A DNA stretch of 54,251 nucleotides. It comes from an uncultured Prevotellaceae bacterium (GTDB lineage Bacteria; Bacteroidota; Bacteroidia; Bacteroidales; Bacteroidaceae). The notes under the pieces were generated by a model. That model did not search any database. It was not told where the DNA came from and saw nothing but the letters and a program-made list of their open reading frames with translations. Of the stretch, positions 17,816 to 27,890 are shown in pieces. The stretch is taken from positions 1 to 54,251 of the forward strand of contig ONMR01000020.1 of the NCBI GenBank assembly GCA_900318995.1, read 5' to 3'. Position 1 is the first letter of the stretch, and each line of letters opens with the position of its first letter. The position numbers and the translations under genes are program-made.

Positions 17816-18790
17816 TCAATATTTCCTGCGCAAAAGATTTCGGAGCGGAATCAGCAGCTTTGGCTTAAGTGTCTTGACGTGACGTTCTATCTTATCATCG
17901 GTGATATATTTAAAAGGTATCAGGATTCCGGAATCATAGATATCTCCGAATTCATCATTTATGCCGGTCCCGAAATACTGCATCTTGGGCGACAGGTTCA
18001 TATATGAGTTGACCAGAGGCGGTATGCTGACACCAAAATCCGATACAAACGCCTTGAGATTCCGGTAATCCTCCTTGAATGTCAGTCCCTTAAGCACTTT
18101 CATGTATTTGATGGGGCGTTTTACCCTGGCGGGTTTGACCAGTTTTACGCGCCGCATCTTGGCCGCACCGAACCATTTGTTAAGGAACACCTGAATCATC
18201 TCACGCGCCGGTGCGGGATACTGGCGGTATATGGTCATCTTGCCAAAGAAGTATTTCATCCTACCCTTATACATTACCATAAGCGCTCCTAATCCATCAA
18301 ACAGATTGTCAAGGGCAAATATGCTCTTGGCTCCGCCCTTGCTGCTCTGGTAGTCTATGGTTACAAACGAGCGGCCCAGTTCAATTGTATGCTGGAGATC
18401 GTTCTTTATGAATTTCTTTGAGAAACGGAACATGTGCGATGACGTAAGTATGGGCTGACCGTATTTATCATAGACTATATCATCACACAGCACATAACGG
18501 TATCCGCCGATGATACGTTCCGCCTCAGGATCCCAAAGGACCAGCTGCTTGTATCCGTATGCGGCATCGGTATCAAACTTGTCTATGTCAAGTTCACGTC
18601 CGGTGCCTCCGCCTCCCGCACGGAATGCCTCCTCGCGCAGACGGCCAATCTCGCGGATTACATCCGGAGCATTGGTGTTATCAACCACGTAAATCTCGTT
18701 ACCTCCGTGGTTGGTTGTACGCAAAAACCTGTCTTTGGTCAGTTGAGACTTAAGTATTTCCGTGCTGACAGGATCAATTATCTTCTTCAT
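17816..18790 (-). CDS. GlsB-like N-acyltransferase (GNAT fold, hemolysin-annotated family)
   Basis: A 324-aa protein of the family that includes OlsB and the Bacteroides glycine N-acyltransferase GlsB, which N-acylates an amino acid with a 3-hydroxy fatty acid to make amino-lipids. Supporting stretches are DVIREIGRLREEAFRAGGGGTG near residue 64, ERIIGGYRYVLCDD, IELGRSFV and KYFFGKMTIYRQYPAPAREMI. The family match is from memory of conserved blocks; substrate (glycine, serine or other) is not determined. GlsB is often beside a PlsC-type acyltransferase (GlsA), but no such gene is adjacent. It lies between the porin and asnB on the same strand with its own candidate promoter. Confidence 0.7.
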   Translation of the reverse strand: MKKIIDPVSTEILKSQLTKDRFLRTTNHGGNEIYVVDNTNAPDVIREIGRLREEAFRAGGGGTGRELDIDKFDTDAAYGYKQLVLWDPEAERIIGGYRYVLCDDIVYDKYGQPILTSSHMFRFSKKFIKNDLQHTIELGRSFVTIDYQSSKGGAKSIFALDNLFDGLGALMVMYKGRMKYFFGKMTIYRQYPAPAREMIQVFLNKWFGAAKMRRVKLVKPARVKRPIKYMKVLKGLTFKEDYRNLKAFVSDFGVSIPPLVNSYMNLSPKMQYFGTGINDEFGDIYDSGILIPFKYITDDKIERHVKTLKPKLLIPLRNLLRRKY

Positions 18791-18844
18791 AGCAAGTATG
18801 TTATGTGTTAATTATTTTCTACCGGCCGTCCGGTATTGCCGATG

Positions 18845-18852
18845 CTAAGGTA
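18845..18852 (-). promoter_or_regulatory. Candidate -7 element for the acyltransferase gene
   Basis: The minus strand reads TACCTTAG, one mismatch from TAnnTTTG, about 55 nt upstream of the ATG at 18790 and downstream of the porin terminator. No consensus -33 box at 19 nt is evident. Confidence 0.35.
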
Positions 18853-18910
18853 TGAACGAAGATTTACCATTCCAACCAAAAAGATTTTTATGGAAAATAT
18901 TACCACAAAC

Positions 18911-18949
18911 AAAAAGGCGCGCAGAATCTGGTTCTTCTGCCACGCCTTT
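18911..18949 (-). terminator. Terminator after the TorF-type porin
   Basis: On the minus strand AAGGCGTGGCAGAA pairs with TTCTGCGCGCCTT (13 bp with one bulged base) and is followed by TTTTTGTTTG. It lies about 30 nt after the porin stop and ends the glnK-amtB-porin run. Confidence 0.75.
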
Positions 18950-18979
18950 AAGCCGGACATTACCGAATGAATGCTCTTT

Positions 18980-19672
18980 TCAGAACGATATGCCCACGGT
19001 AAGATAACTCATCTCTGAACACGGGTTAACTGTCAGTCCGGCCGATAAAGGCAAACTGAAACTCTCTGTTATCTCAAGTTCTTTTGAAGCAGTCAGTGAT
19101 ATGTTGGTTACCGCAAAGCCATCGGTTCCATAGAACGGACTCTCAAATGGGACAAAGCCCAATGCTGCAGTCCAGTCCGCCCCGCCCAGGCTGAAGGGAG
19201 CAGCCAGTTCACAATAGGAACTGAAAGCACTGCCTCCATCGGCCTTTAGGTCATTGCCTGCAAAGTTTGTATACCAGCTTATTGATGCAAACCCCAAGTC
19301 ATAACCTGCAAATGCCTCAAACACATGGTTTGTGCTTTCCTTTGCATACTTGAAATAACGTCCGTAAGGCTCCGGTCCGGCATTGAACCAATAATCGGTA
19401 ACTCCAACGCTCAATCCGGCAACACTGTAACTGAGAGTGATATCAAACTCTTTTGTATCGGTCCAGTTGACTATTCCGGTGCTACCCCAGAATGTCAGGT
19501 CAAAACCGGCTGCACTTACGCCAAGTGTGGGTTGTATGGCAGCCTCACCAAGATCACATCCACGCCATATATATCGGCTTACGATATCGGCGCCAACTGT
19601 TGTTTCAATCTCTGCGTGCAACGGGCAGACCGTTGCTATCAATGTCAATGCTATTGAGAAAAACTTTTTCAT
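18980..19672 (-). CDS. TorF-family putative outer-membrane porin
   Basis: A 230-aa protein with a clear signal peptide (MKKFFSIALTLIATVCPLHA). The alternating beta-strand pattern is typical of the Gcw_chp/TorF putative porins: VGADIVSRYIWRGCDLGEAA at the start of the mature chain, repeated GFDLTFWGST and GYDLGFASISWYTN strands, and a terminal Phe (YLTVGISF) as in many barrel proteins. It sits immediately downstream of amtB, so an outer-membrane path for ammonium or small nitrogen compounds is a reasonable inference. The unusual inverted repeat 19711-19837 separates it from amtB. Confidence 0.75.
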   Translation of the reverse strand: MKKFFSIALTLIATVCPLHAEIETTVGADIVSRYIWRGCDLGEAAIQPTLGVSAAGFDLTFWGSTGIVNWTDTKEFDITLSYSVAGLSVGVTDYWFNAGPEPYGRYFKYAKESTNHVFEAFAGYDLGFASISWYTNFAGNDLKADGGSAFSSYCELAAPFSLGGADWTAALGFVPFESPFYGTDGFAVTNISLTASKELEITESFSLPLSAGLTVNPCSEMSYLTVGISF

Positions 19673-19698
19673 AGTGATAATTATTTATGGTTATTGAT

Positions 19699-19767
19699 TT
19701 AATTGTAAATAATTGAAAGCCGGACCCCAAGAACCGGGAATTCATTCTCCCCATTCATTATGGACAT
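19699..19767 (-). CDS. Tiny ORF upstream of the porin (possible leader)
   Basis: A 22-codon ATG ORF ending 26 nt before the porin ATG. It contains NGENEFPVLGV, faintly like the (N)NQVPMVIP tail of the asnB and glnK leaders, but it lacks their Asn/Gln run. Its middle overlaps the 3' arm of the inverted repeat 19711-19837. It may be a chance ORF; no homology can be established. Confidence 0.2.
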   Translation of the reverse strand: MSIMNGENEFPVLGVRLSIIYN

Positions 19768-19837
19768 AGTAAAGATTTTAAATACGAATCAAATACAGGT
19801 TGAACAAATCCCGTATCCCGCGATCCGGCTTTCAATT
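19711..19837. repeat. 14-bp inverted repeat enclosing the amtB-porin gap
   Basis: AATTGAAAGCCGGA at 19711-19724 and its perfect reverse complement at 19824-19837 enclose 99 nt, from just after the amtB stop to shortly before the porin ATG. In RNA this would be a long-range closing stem. No T run follows, so it is not a standard terminator. It could be a processing site, a regulatory fold or the ends of a small insertion. Confidence 0.55.
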
Positions 19838-19844
19838 AAAGGAA

Positions 19845-21089
19845 TCAGATGTTGTAGGCGGTTTCTCCGTGCTCGTAGATATCAAGACCCTCCTCCTCAA
19901 CTCTGGGTTCAACGCGGATTCCGTGAACCTTCTTGAGGATTATGAATGTAAGCATTCCAAGACCGAATGACCATGCACATGTTACAAGCGAACCAAGAGC
20001 CTCAACACACACGAAGTGCCAGCCACCACCATAGAACAGGCCGCCTTCAACGGCAAACATACCAGTCATGAGTGTACCCAGGATACCGCATACTCCGTGA
20101 ACCGATACAGCACCAACGGGATCATCAATCTTGCAGACCTTATCTATCAGGGCAACTGAACCAACCATTGCAACACCGCATACAGCACCAATGATTGCTG
20201 CACCGCCTATTGATACCAGGTCGCAACCGGCTGTGATACCTACCAGACCCGCCAGGATGCCGTTGCATACCAGCGAGAGTGAAGGCTTGCCGTAAACCAG
20301 CCAAGTAAGGAACAGCACAGAAAGTCCGCCTGTAGCAGCAGCCATGTTGGTTGTGCACATAACGTGTGAGATAGCGATTGCGTTCTCAGCACCGCTGGCA
20401 GCCAGCTGTGAGCCCGGGTTGAAACCGAACCAGCCAAACCAGAGGATGAACACACCCAGAGCGCCGAATGTCAGGTTGTGGCCGGGGATAGCACGGGATT
20501 CGCCCGTCTTTGAGTATTTACCGATACGGGGACCAAGCACCATGGCACCGGCCAGCGCAATCACACCACCGCAGGAATGAACGACTGTCGAACCGGCAAA
20601 ATCATGGAATCCAAGCTCGCTCAGCCAGCCGCCGCCCCATGTCCAATGGCCCTCAATGGGATAAATGACCACCGAAATAATGATTGAAATCAGAATATAC
20701 ATAGAGAACTTGGTCCTCTCGGCCATACCGCCCGATACTATAGTGGCGGCAGTGGCGCAGAATACGGTCTGAAAGATCAGCGTGCACTCTGCAGGAACAT
20801 TGCTGTCGCCTATGAACGTCCAGTCAAACAGATGCAGACCGCCAATGAATCCGTTGTTTACGCCATGCATCAGCCCAAAGCCTATCATCCAGAAAAGGAA
20901 TGATCCCACCATGAAATCCACAAAGTTTTTCATAAGTATGTTGGCGGTGTTCTTGGAGCGGGTAAAACCAGCCTCCACCAGCGCGAAACCGGGCTGCATA
21001 AAGAACACCAGCATTGCTGCTATCAATACCCAGACTGTATCCAGTCCGCTTATACTACTCTCACTTACTGTTGTGATAATGTCTTCCAT
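19845..21089 (-). CDS. amtB: Ammonium transporter
   Basis: AmtB/Amt family (414 aa), an inner-membrane trimeric channel with about eleven transmembrane helices, conducting ammonium/ammonia. Hallmarks are MLVFFMQPGFALVEAGFTRSKN near the N-terminus, WTWGGGWLSELGFHDFAGST, the pore histidines in VVHSCGG and SVHGVCGILG, and LWFGWFGFNPGS. It lies 22 nt downstream of glnK, the conserved glnK-amtB pair in which P-II plugs the channel when nitrogen is plentiful. The leader attenuator upstream of glnK should control both genes. Confidence 0.97.
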   Translation of the reverse strand: MEDIITTVSESSISGLDTVWVLIAAMLVFFMQPGFALVEAGFTRSKNTANILMKNFVDFMVGSFLFWMIGFGLMHGVNNGFIGGLHLFDWTFIGDSNVPAECTLIFQTVFCATAATIVSGGMAERTKFSMYILISIIISVVIYPIEGHWTWGGGWLSELGFHDFAGSTVVHSCGGVIALAGAMVLGPRIGKYSKTGESRAIPGHNLTFGALGVFILWFGWFGFNPGSQLAASGAENAIAISHVMCTTNMAAATGGLSVLFLTWLVYGKPSLSLVCNGILAGLVGITAGCDLVSIGGAAIIGAVCGVAMVGSVALIDKVCKIDDPVGAVSVHGVCGILGTLMTGMFAVEGGLFYGGGWHFVCVEALGSLVTCAWSFGLGMLTFIILKKVHGIRVEPRVEEEGLDIYEHGETAYNI

Positions 21090-21111
21090 AACTTGATTGA
21101 TTTAATTGTTT

Positions 21112-21459
21112 TTACTTCTTGTCGGCCAGAACCGTATCACCGTGTTCTCCGGTACGGATTGACCAAGTGTCATCTACAGGACTCACGAATATTCTGCCAT
21201 CACCCACCTGACCGGTGCGGGCTGCTCCCATTATGGCATCGATGGCGGGCTGTACAAACTGATCACGGCATATAATGGTTATCTCTATACGTGAAATAAT
21301 ATCAGTGCTGTACATGACGCCACGGTATATGCGGTCCTGACGGGCCTGGCCGATGGCATGGACCTCGGCGTATGAGAACCAGTTGATGTCGGCCTCAAAA
21401 AGAGCCTCCTTGACATCTTCAAACCGGGTTTTCCGGATGATTGCTTCAATCTTTTTCAT
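21112..21459 (-). CDS. glnK: Nitrogen regulatory protein P-II
   Basis: A 115-aa P-II signalling protein that binds ATP/ADP and 2-oxoglutarate and controls AmtB. MKKIEAIIRKTRFEDVKEAL is the standard first strand and helix. The T-loop region reads WFSYAEVHAIGQARQDRIYRG, keeping the tyrosine equivalent to Tyr51 but otherwise divergent from the enterobacterial KGFGRQKGHTELYRG. KIFVSPVDD-type sequence near the end is present as RIFVSPVDDTWSIRTGEHGD. Whether the tyrosine is uridylylated cannot be told. It is the first gene after the Asn/Gln leader peptide and attenuator. Confidence 0.95.
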   Translation of the reverse strand: MKKIEAIIRKTRFEDVKEALFEADINWFSYAEVHAIGQARQDRIYRGVMYSTDIISRIEITIICRDQFVQPAIDAIMGAARTGQVGDGRIFVSPVDDTWSIRTGEHGDTVLADKK

Positions 21460-21504
21460 TTGTGTTTTGTTTTGAGGTTAATTATTGTGTTTTGATGCAT
21501 CGTA

Positions 21505-21540
21505 AAAACAAAAAAGGCCGGTCTCAATAAGACCAGCCTT
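21505..21540 (-). terminator. Attenuator hairpin in the glnK-amtB leader
   Basis: On the minus strand AAGGCTGGTCT pairs with AGACCGGCCTT (11 bp, one G-T) around TATTG, followed by TTTTTGTTTTT. It lies 28 nt after the leader-peptide stop and 45 nt before glnK. Its 5' arm GGCTGGTC (21531-21538) can pair over 8 bp with GACCGGTC (21579-21586) at the end of the leader ORF. Confidence 0.88.
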
Positions 21541-21568
21541 AAATTATTCCTTATTAAAAATACAACAG

Positions 21569-21688
21569 TTACATACCTGACCGGTCAAAAGGTATAACCA
21601 TCGGAACCTGATTATTCTGGTTCTGATTATTCTGCTGCTGATTATTATTCAGCTGAACAGTGGTTATATTCTTAAAACCGATAAACAT
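21569..21688 (-). CDS. Asn/Gln-rich leader peptide of glnK-amtB
   Basis: A 39-codon ORF from ATG 21688. The open frame extends to 21754, but that part covers the promoter. Residues 14-27 are NNNQQQNNQNQNNQ (8 Asn, 6 Gln). Seven codons later GAC CGG TC begins the antiterminator, and the stop follows 7 nt after it. The tail VPMVIPFDRSGM matches the asnB leader tail, and the DNA around it is also similar (CAGGTT, ATGGTTA, CCTTT, GACC). Proposed role: the ribosome stalls on Asn/Gln codons during nitrogen starvation, the antiterminator forms and glnK-amtB is transcribed. The peptide itself is probably only a sensor. Confidence 0.82.
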   Translation of the reverse strand: MFIGFKNITTVQLNNNQQQNNQNQNNQVPMVIPFDRSGM

Positions 21689-21719
21689 AAAAATGTATTG
21701 TTGTTTCTGATTTCTGGTG

Positions 21720-21727
21720 CAAAGGTA
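21720..21727 (-). promoter_or_regulatory. -7 element of the glnK leader transcript
   Basis: The minus strand reads TACCTTTG, a full TAnnTTTG match, placing the start near 21713, about 25 nt before the leader ATG at 21688. A TTTG lies 24 nt upstream rather than 19, the same spacing as at glnN. GTACAA occurs at 21725-21730 and again at 21813-21818, recalling the GTACAAAA motif at glnN. Confidence 0.6.
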
Positions 21728-21855
21728 CAACGCATTCTGATACATTGTTCTCAAAAAGACGAAAATTTTTACCTTATTCTATCAAATTTCCAAAATTTCT
21801 GACATTTAGTAAGTACAACTAACAAATTTGCAACATCTTGATATACAACATCACA

Positions 21856-21886
21856 TTTGTCATCTCTATGAAAATGAGTATATTTA
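21856..21886 (+). promoter_or_regulatory. Promoter of the CotH/lamin-tail surface protein
   Basis: TTTG at 21856-21859, exactly 19 nt, then TATATTTA at 21879-21886 (one mismatch from TAnnTTTG). The ATG is 28 nt downstream. It is divergent from the glnK leader promoter. Confidence 0.65.
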
Positions 21887-21914
21887 CATCCAATAAAAAG
21901 GAACTGACCTGATT

Positions 21915-24900
21915 ATGAAACTCTCAAACTACCTTTCGGTCATGGCCGTGCTGACCATAATGGCAGCAATGCCCGCTAAAGCACAGATTATAATAAATGA
22001 GGTACTGGCATCAAACGGCAGCACCAATACGGATCCTGATTACGGGGCAAACGCTGACTGGATAGAACTGCACAATGCCGGACAGGCCGATGTAAACCTG
22101 CGCGGATGGTCAATCACAGACAACCTGAACAAACCCGCCAAGTTCGTTCTGCCCGACACAACCGTCAATGCCGGAGGCTTTCTGCTGATATGGTGCGATG
22201 ACTTGGGTACCGGACTACACGCCGGATTCAAGTTGAGTGCCGACGGTGAGGAGGTGGGTCTTTTTGATGCTGACGGCAAGATGGTTGACAGCATGTCATT
22301 CGGACCGCAATACGGCGATGTGAGTTTTGGCCGTTCCTTAGATAATGCCGGATTGCCGGTCTTCTTCATGATCCCCACTCCCGGTGCCGCCAACACCACT
22401 CAGGGGTATACAGGCAGATCCAACCAGCCGGTTATACTGACACAGGGCGGAGCCTATGCGGGATCCGTTACGGTAACCGTCACCAATGATCAGGGAGGTG
22501 TGGTTTATTATACCACTGACGGTTCAGAGCCTACCAAAGAGTCAAATGTATATACTTCTCCCCTCACCTTCACCCAGACTACGGTATTCAGGGCACGCAT
22601 ACTGGAGGACGGCAAGATGCCCGGTCTGACCAAGACCATGACATATTTCCTTAATGATGAGTTCCAGGGCCACAGTCTGCCCATAGTATCGCTGGCAACT
22701 GAGAGCGGCAACTTCTGGGACTCCCAGCATGGAATTTACGGTTGGACCAACGCACATAACGAAAAGGCCGATTTTGAGATTCCGGTAAACATAGAACTCT
22801 ATGAGAACAACGGCAGCGACAGGGCTGCGTTCAACGAGCCTGCAGGCGTAAAGATAAACGGCCTGTATGCATGGCAACTGCCGCAGAAGATGCTTGGAGT
22901 ATATTTCAAGAAGAAATACGGCGAGAGCAAACTGTCATACCAGCTGTTCCATGACGACGGGCGCAACGAGTTTGATGATTTTGCGCTGCGCGCATCGGGC
23001 AACGACTGGAACTACACCATGTTCCGTGACGGCCTGCTCCAGCAGGCATGCCGCAGGGGCGGGCTCAATCTCGCCCTGCAGGCGTTCCGTCCTTCGGTAG
23101 TATATCTTAACGGAGAACTCCTGGGAATCCACAATATTCGCGAAAAGGTCAACGAGGAGTATATAGAAACCCGTTACGGCCTTGAAGCCGGTACATTTGA
23201 CATGATTGAAGGCGACCAGAACGTCGAGGCCGGCGATTGGGAAGAGTGGAACCATTACAAGGAACTGTGGCAGAAAGACCTGAGCGTACAGAGCAATTAT
23301 GACGCTCTGGCTGCCATTATGGACGTGGAGAACTACACCGATTTCATGGTTGCACAGATTTGGAGCCACAACACATCGGTCAACCACAACCCTATGGCCT
23401 GGAAGCCTAAGGAAGGAGGCGTATGGCGCTGGATATTTACTGACGGCGACCGTGGTTTCAACAATTATGCCGATGACTATGCCGACTGGTATGCCGGTAA
23501 GGCCAACATGCCTTTCGGATCAATGCTCAAGAATGAAGGTTACCGCAACTATTTCTGCAAACGTGCCGCCGACCTCCTGTTTACGGCGTGCAATCCGGAG
23601 GAGATACAGCGCCAGGTGACGGAGCACAGCAAGGATATAGAGCCGCTTATGGAACAGCAGGTTCAGAGATGGCTTGGCACCAGCAGTTCCTACAGCGGCA
23701 ATGCCCTTACATCGACCCGTCAATGGCGCAGCCGTATCAGTTATCTGCGTGATTTCTGCAACGGCCGCCCGATAGTGCTGCTTTGGGATATGTATGAGAA
23801 CTACGGTACCGGAGCTCCAGCCCTGCTCACCCTTACCGGCAAGAATGGTTTTGAGTTCAACGGCCTGGCTATCAACAAGGACAAGTGGTGCGGATCATAC
23901 CCCACCGATATGGAGATAACCCTTACCGCCCGACAGCGTGTAGGTTACACGTTCAAGGGTTGGCGTGAGAATGCAGTTAAAAAACTGATTTCCACCGGCA
24001 ACGAATGGAAATATCTTGATGACGGAAGCACCCCCGCATCATGGTATACCACCTCTTTTGATGACTCCGGATGGAAAGCGGGAGCATCACCATTAGGATA
24101 TGATACCGACAACAAGATGACAGGCCTGATAAAAACCACCGTGAACTACGGATCGGAAAACTCCAAATATGTCATCACATATTTCCGCCGCAAATTCACG
24201 GTTGAGGATGATCCCGCATCTTACCTGCAGATTAAGCTCCGCCTTCTGCGCGATGACGGAGCGGTTGTATTCATCAACGGCAAGCAGATTATCCGAAGCA
24301 ACCTCAGGGAGAACTTTGAATCCAATCCGCTGGCTGACAATTACGCCATTCCCAAGCGTGCCGCCATAAGATATGTCACGTACGATATCGACCCGTCCTG
24401 GCTGCATCAGGGAGAAAACACCATAGCAGTGGAGGTACACCAGACATCAAGGAGCAGTTCCGATATCATTATGGACGTTGAACTTCTTGCGGTGCTTAAC
24501 CAGACTGCATCACAGAACCGGCTGAGCGGACAAAACAGCCCCACAATCAAGTTATCCATTGATTCCGATATAGCAGTGGAGGCCATGTATGAGCCATCCG
24601 GCCTTAACATGCTTCCCGATACCATATTCACCGATATCACCCTGCAAAAGTCCAAGTCCCCCTATTATACCGCGGCCGATGTCACCATCGTCAAAGGCGC
24701 ACGCCTTACCGTCGAGCCGGGTGTAGAGATCCGGTTTGCACCAAACTCATGCATGATCGTGCATGGAGGCCTTACCGCACAGGGCACCAGCTCGGACAGC
24801 ATACGTTTTGTACTCAACCCGCAATATGCCGGACAGTCCTGGGGAGCCGTCTGCTTCATAAACAGCGATTCCAAGTCAACGCTCAGCTATGCCACCATGC

Positions 24901-26246
24901 GGGATGCCTGTCAGGGTCCTCGCCTTTACAACTGTGTGGCAGCCATATCGGCCTACAACTGCCGGCAACTGGTGCTTGACCATCTGAACATAACGGATGT
25001 AACCAGCAATCCCATCGCTGCCCGTTACAGTGACGTGACGCTTACAAACAGCATAATACACAGCCGTGTTACCGGTGACCTGATTAACATCAAGTACGGT
25101 TCCGGACGTGTGGAGCACTGCACTTTCATAGGCAATGACCAGGTTGACACCGATGCCATTGACTTTGACGGCATAAACGGCGGAATAATCAGGGATGTGG
25201 TGGCACACCACTTCCTTGGCGACAACAGTGACGCCGTGGATATAGGCGAGCAGGCCGTGGGTGTGATAATTGACAGCCTGATGGCATACAATATAACCGA
25301 CAAGGGCATAAGCGTAGGCCAGCGCTCAAGCGTAAAGGTGAGCAACTCAACGTTCATTCAGACCAACATGGGCATAGCCGTAAAGGACTCATGTCATGCC
25401 GATGTGGACAAATGCACATTCTTTGCCGTAGCGACTCCGGTGGCCTGCTATGAGAAGGTTGAAGGTCGTCTGGGCGGAAATGCCGTAGTAAATGAATGCA
25501 TACTTTCAAACAGCTATGACCAGACATATCAGTGTGATGAAAGGTCCAGCATCAGGTTCAGCGGTTCGCTATCAGACGGTGACACGCTCTCCATTGGCAA
25601 CCTCTATGGCGACCCGAGGTTTACATCGGCCACGGAGTTCCTGTTAACGCCTGCCGACCTGAAGATTGGCTCTCTGTACATGCCTGAAACCCCGCAGATG
25701 GAGCCCGTGATAAGTGAAATATGCTACCACCCCACGCTTGATTCAGAGTCTGAGTACATAAGGATTTACAATCCTGCCGATGCCCCCTTTGACATAAGCG
25801 GATACGTACTAAGCCAGGCCTTTGACTTTACATTCCCGGACGGAAGCCTGATTCCGGCCCATGCAAGCGCCTATGTTGCGGCCGATGCCTCCAAACTCAC
25901 GCCTAAAGTCAATGGTGCGCAGGTTTGGCAGTGGAGCGATGGGAAACTCTCCAACAACGGAGAGTCGGTGCGTCTCAGCAATGCGGCGGGCATAGTTGTT
26001 GATCAGGTAAGCTACATGAGCGTGGCTCCATGGCCCGTATCGGAACAGTCAGGCACAACGGTACTGCTGCTCCGTGACCTGAGTGCCGATAACCACATGG
26101 CGGCCAACTGGACCCTCAAGCAGTATCCTAATGATGTGGAACTGATACCTGCAGCACCGGGTACGGACATCATCTATGATCTGAACGGCCGTCCTGTAGA
26201 AGGACAGCCCCGTGGCATAGTGATAATCAACGGCAGGCTATACTTT

Positions 26247-26255
<9 letters not shown>
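21915..26255 (+). CDS. Large exported multidomain protein: lamin-tail, CotH-like and beta-helix domains
   Basis: A 1446-aa protein with a signal peptide (residues 1-23). In order: a lamin-tail domain (IIINEVLASNGS ... WIELHNAG ... GWSITDN, about 24-150); a chitobiase-like C-terminal fold (VYYTTDGSEPTKES, about 180-240); a CotH-kinase-like region (LPIVSLATESGNFWD to about 640, with LRASGNDWNYTMFRDGLLQ and WRWIFTDGDRGFNNY); a carbohydrate-binding-like module (LRDDGAVVFINGK, about 790); a right-handed beta-helix (about 900-1230); a second lamin-tail domain (ISEICYHPT ... IRIYNPAD, about 1265-1380); and a C-terminal YDLNGRPV...GIVIINGRLYF tail, common in exported Bacteroidales proteins. CotH domains can phosphorylate proteins, but no activity is claimed. 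It lies alone amid nitrogen genes on the opposite strand. Confidence 0.8.

Positions 26256-27890
<1,635 letters not shown>

Noticed and set aside
21689-21754. Upstream extension of the glnK leader ORF to an earlier ATG
   Set aside because: The extension covers the TACCTTTG promoter element, so it would not be transcribed; the internal ATG at 21688 is used instead.
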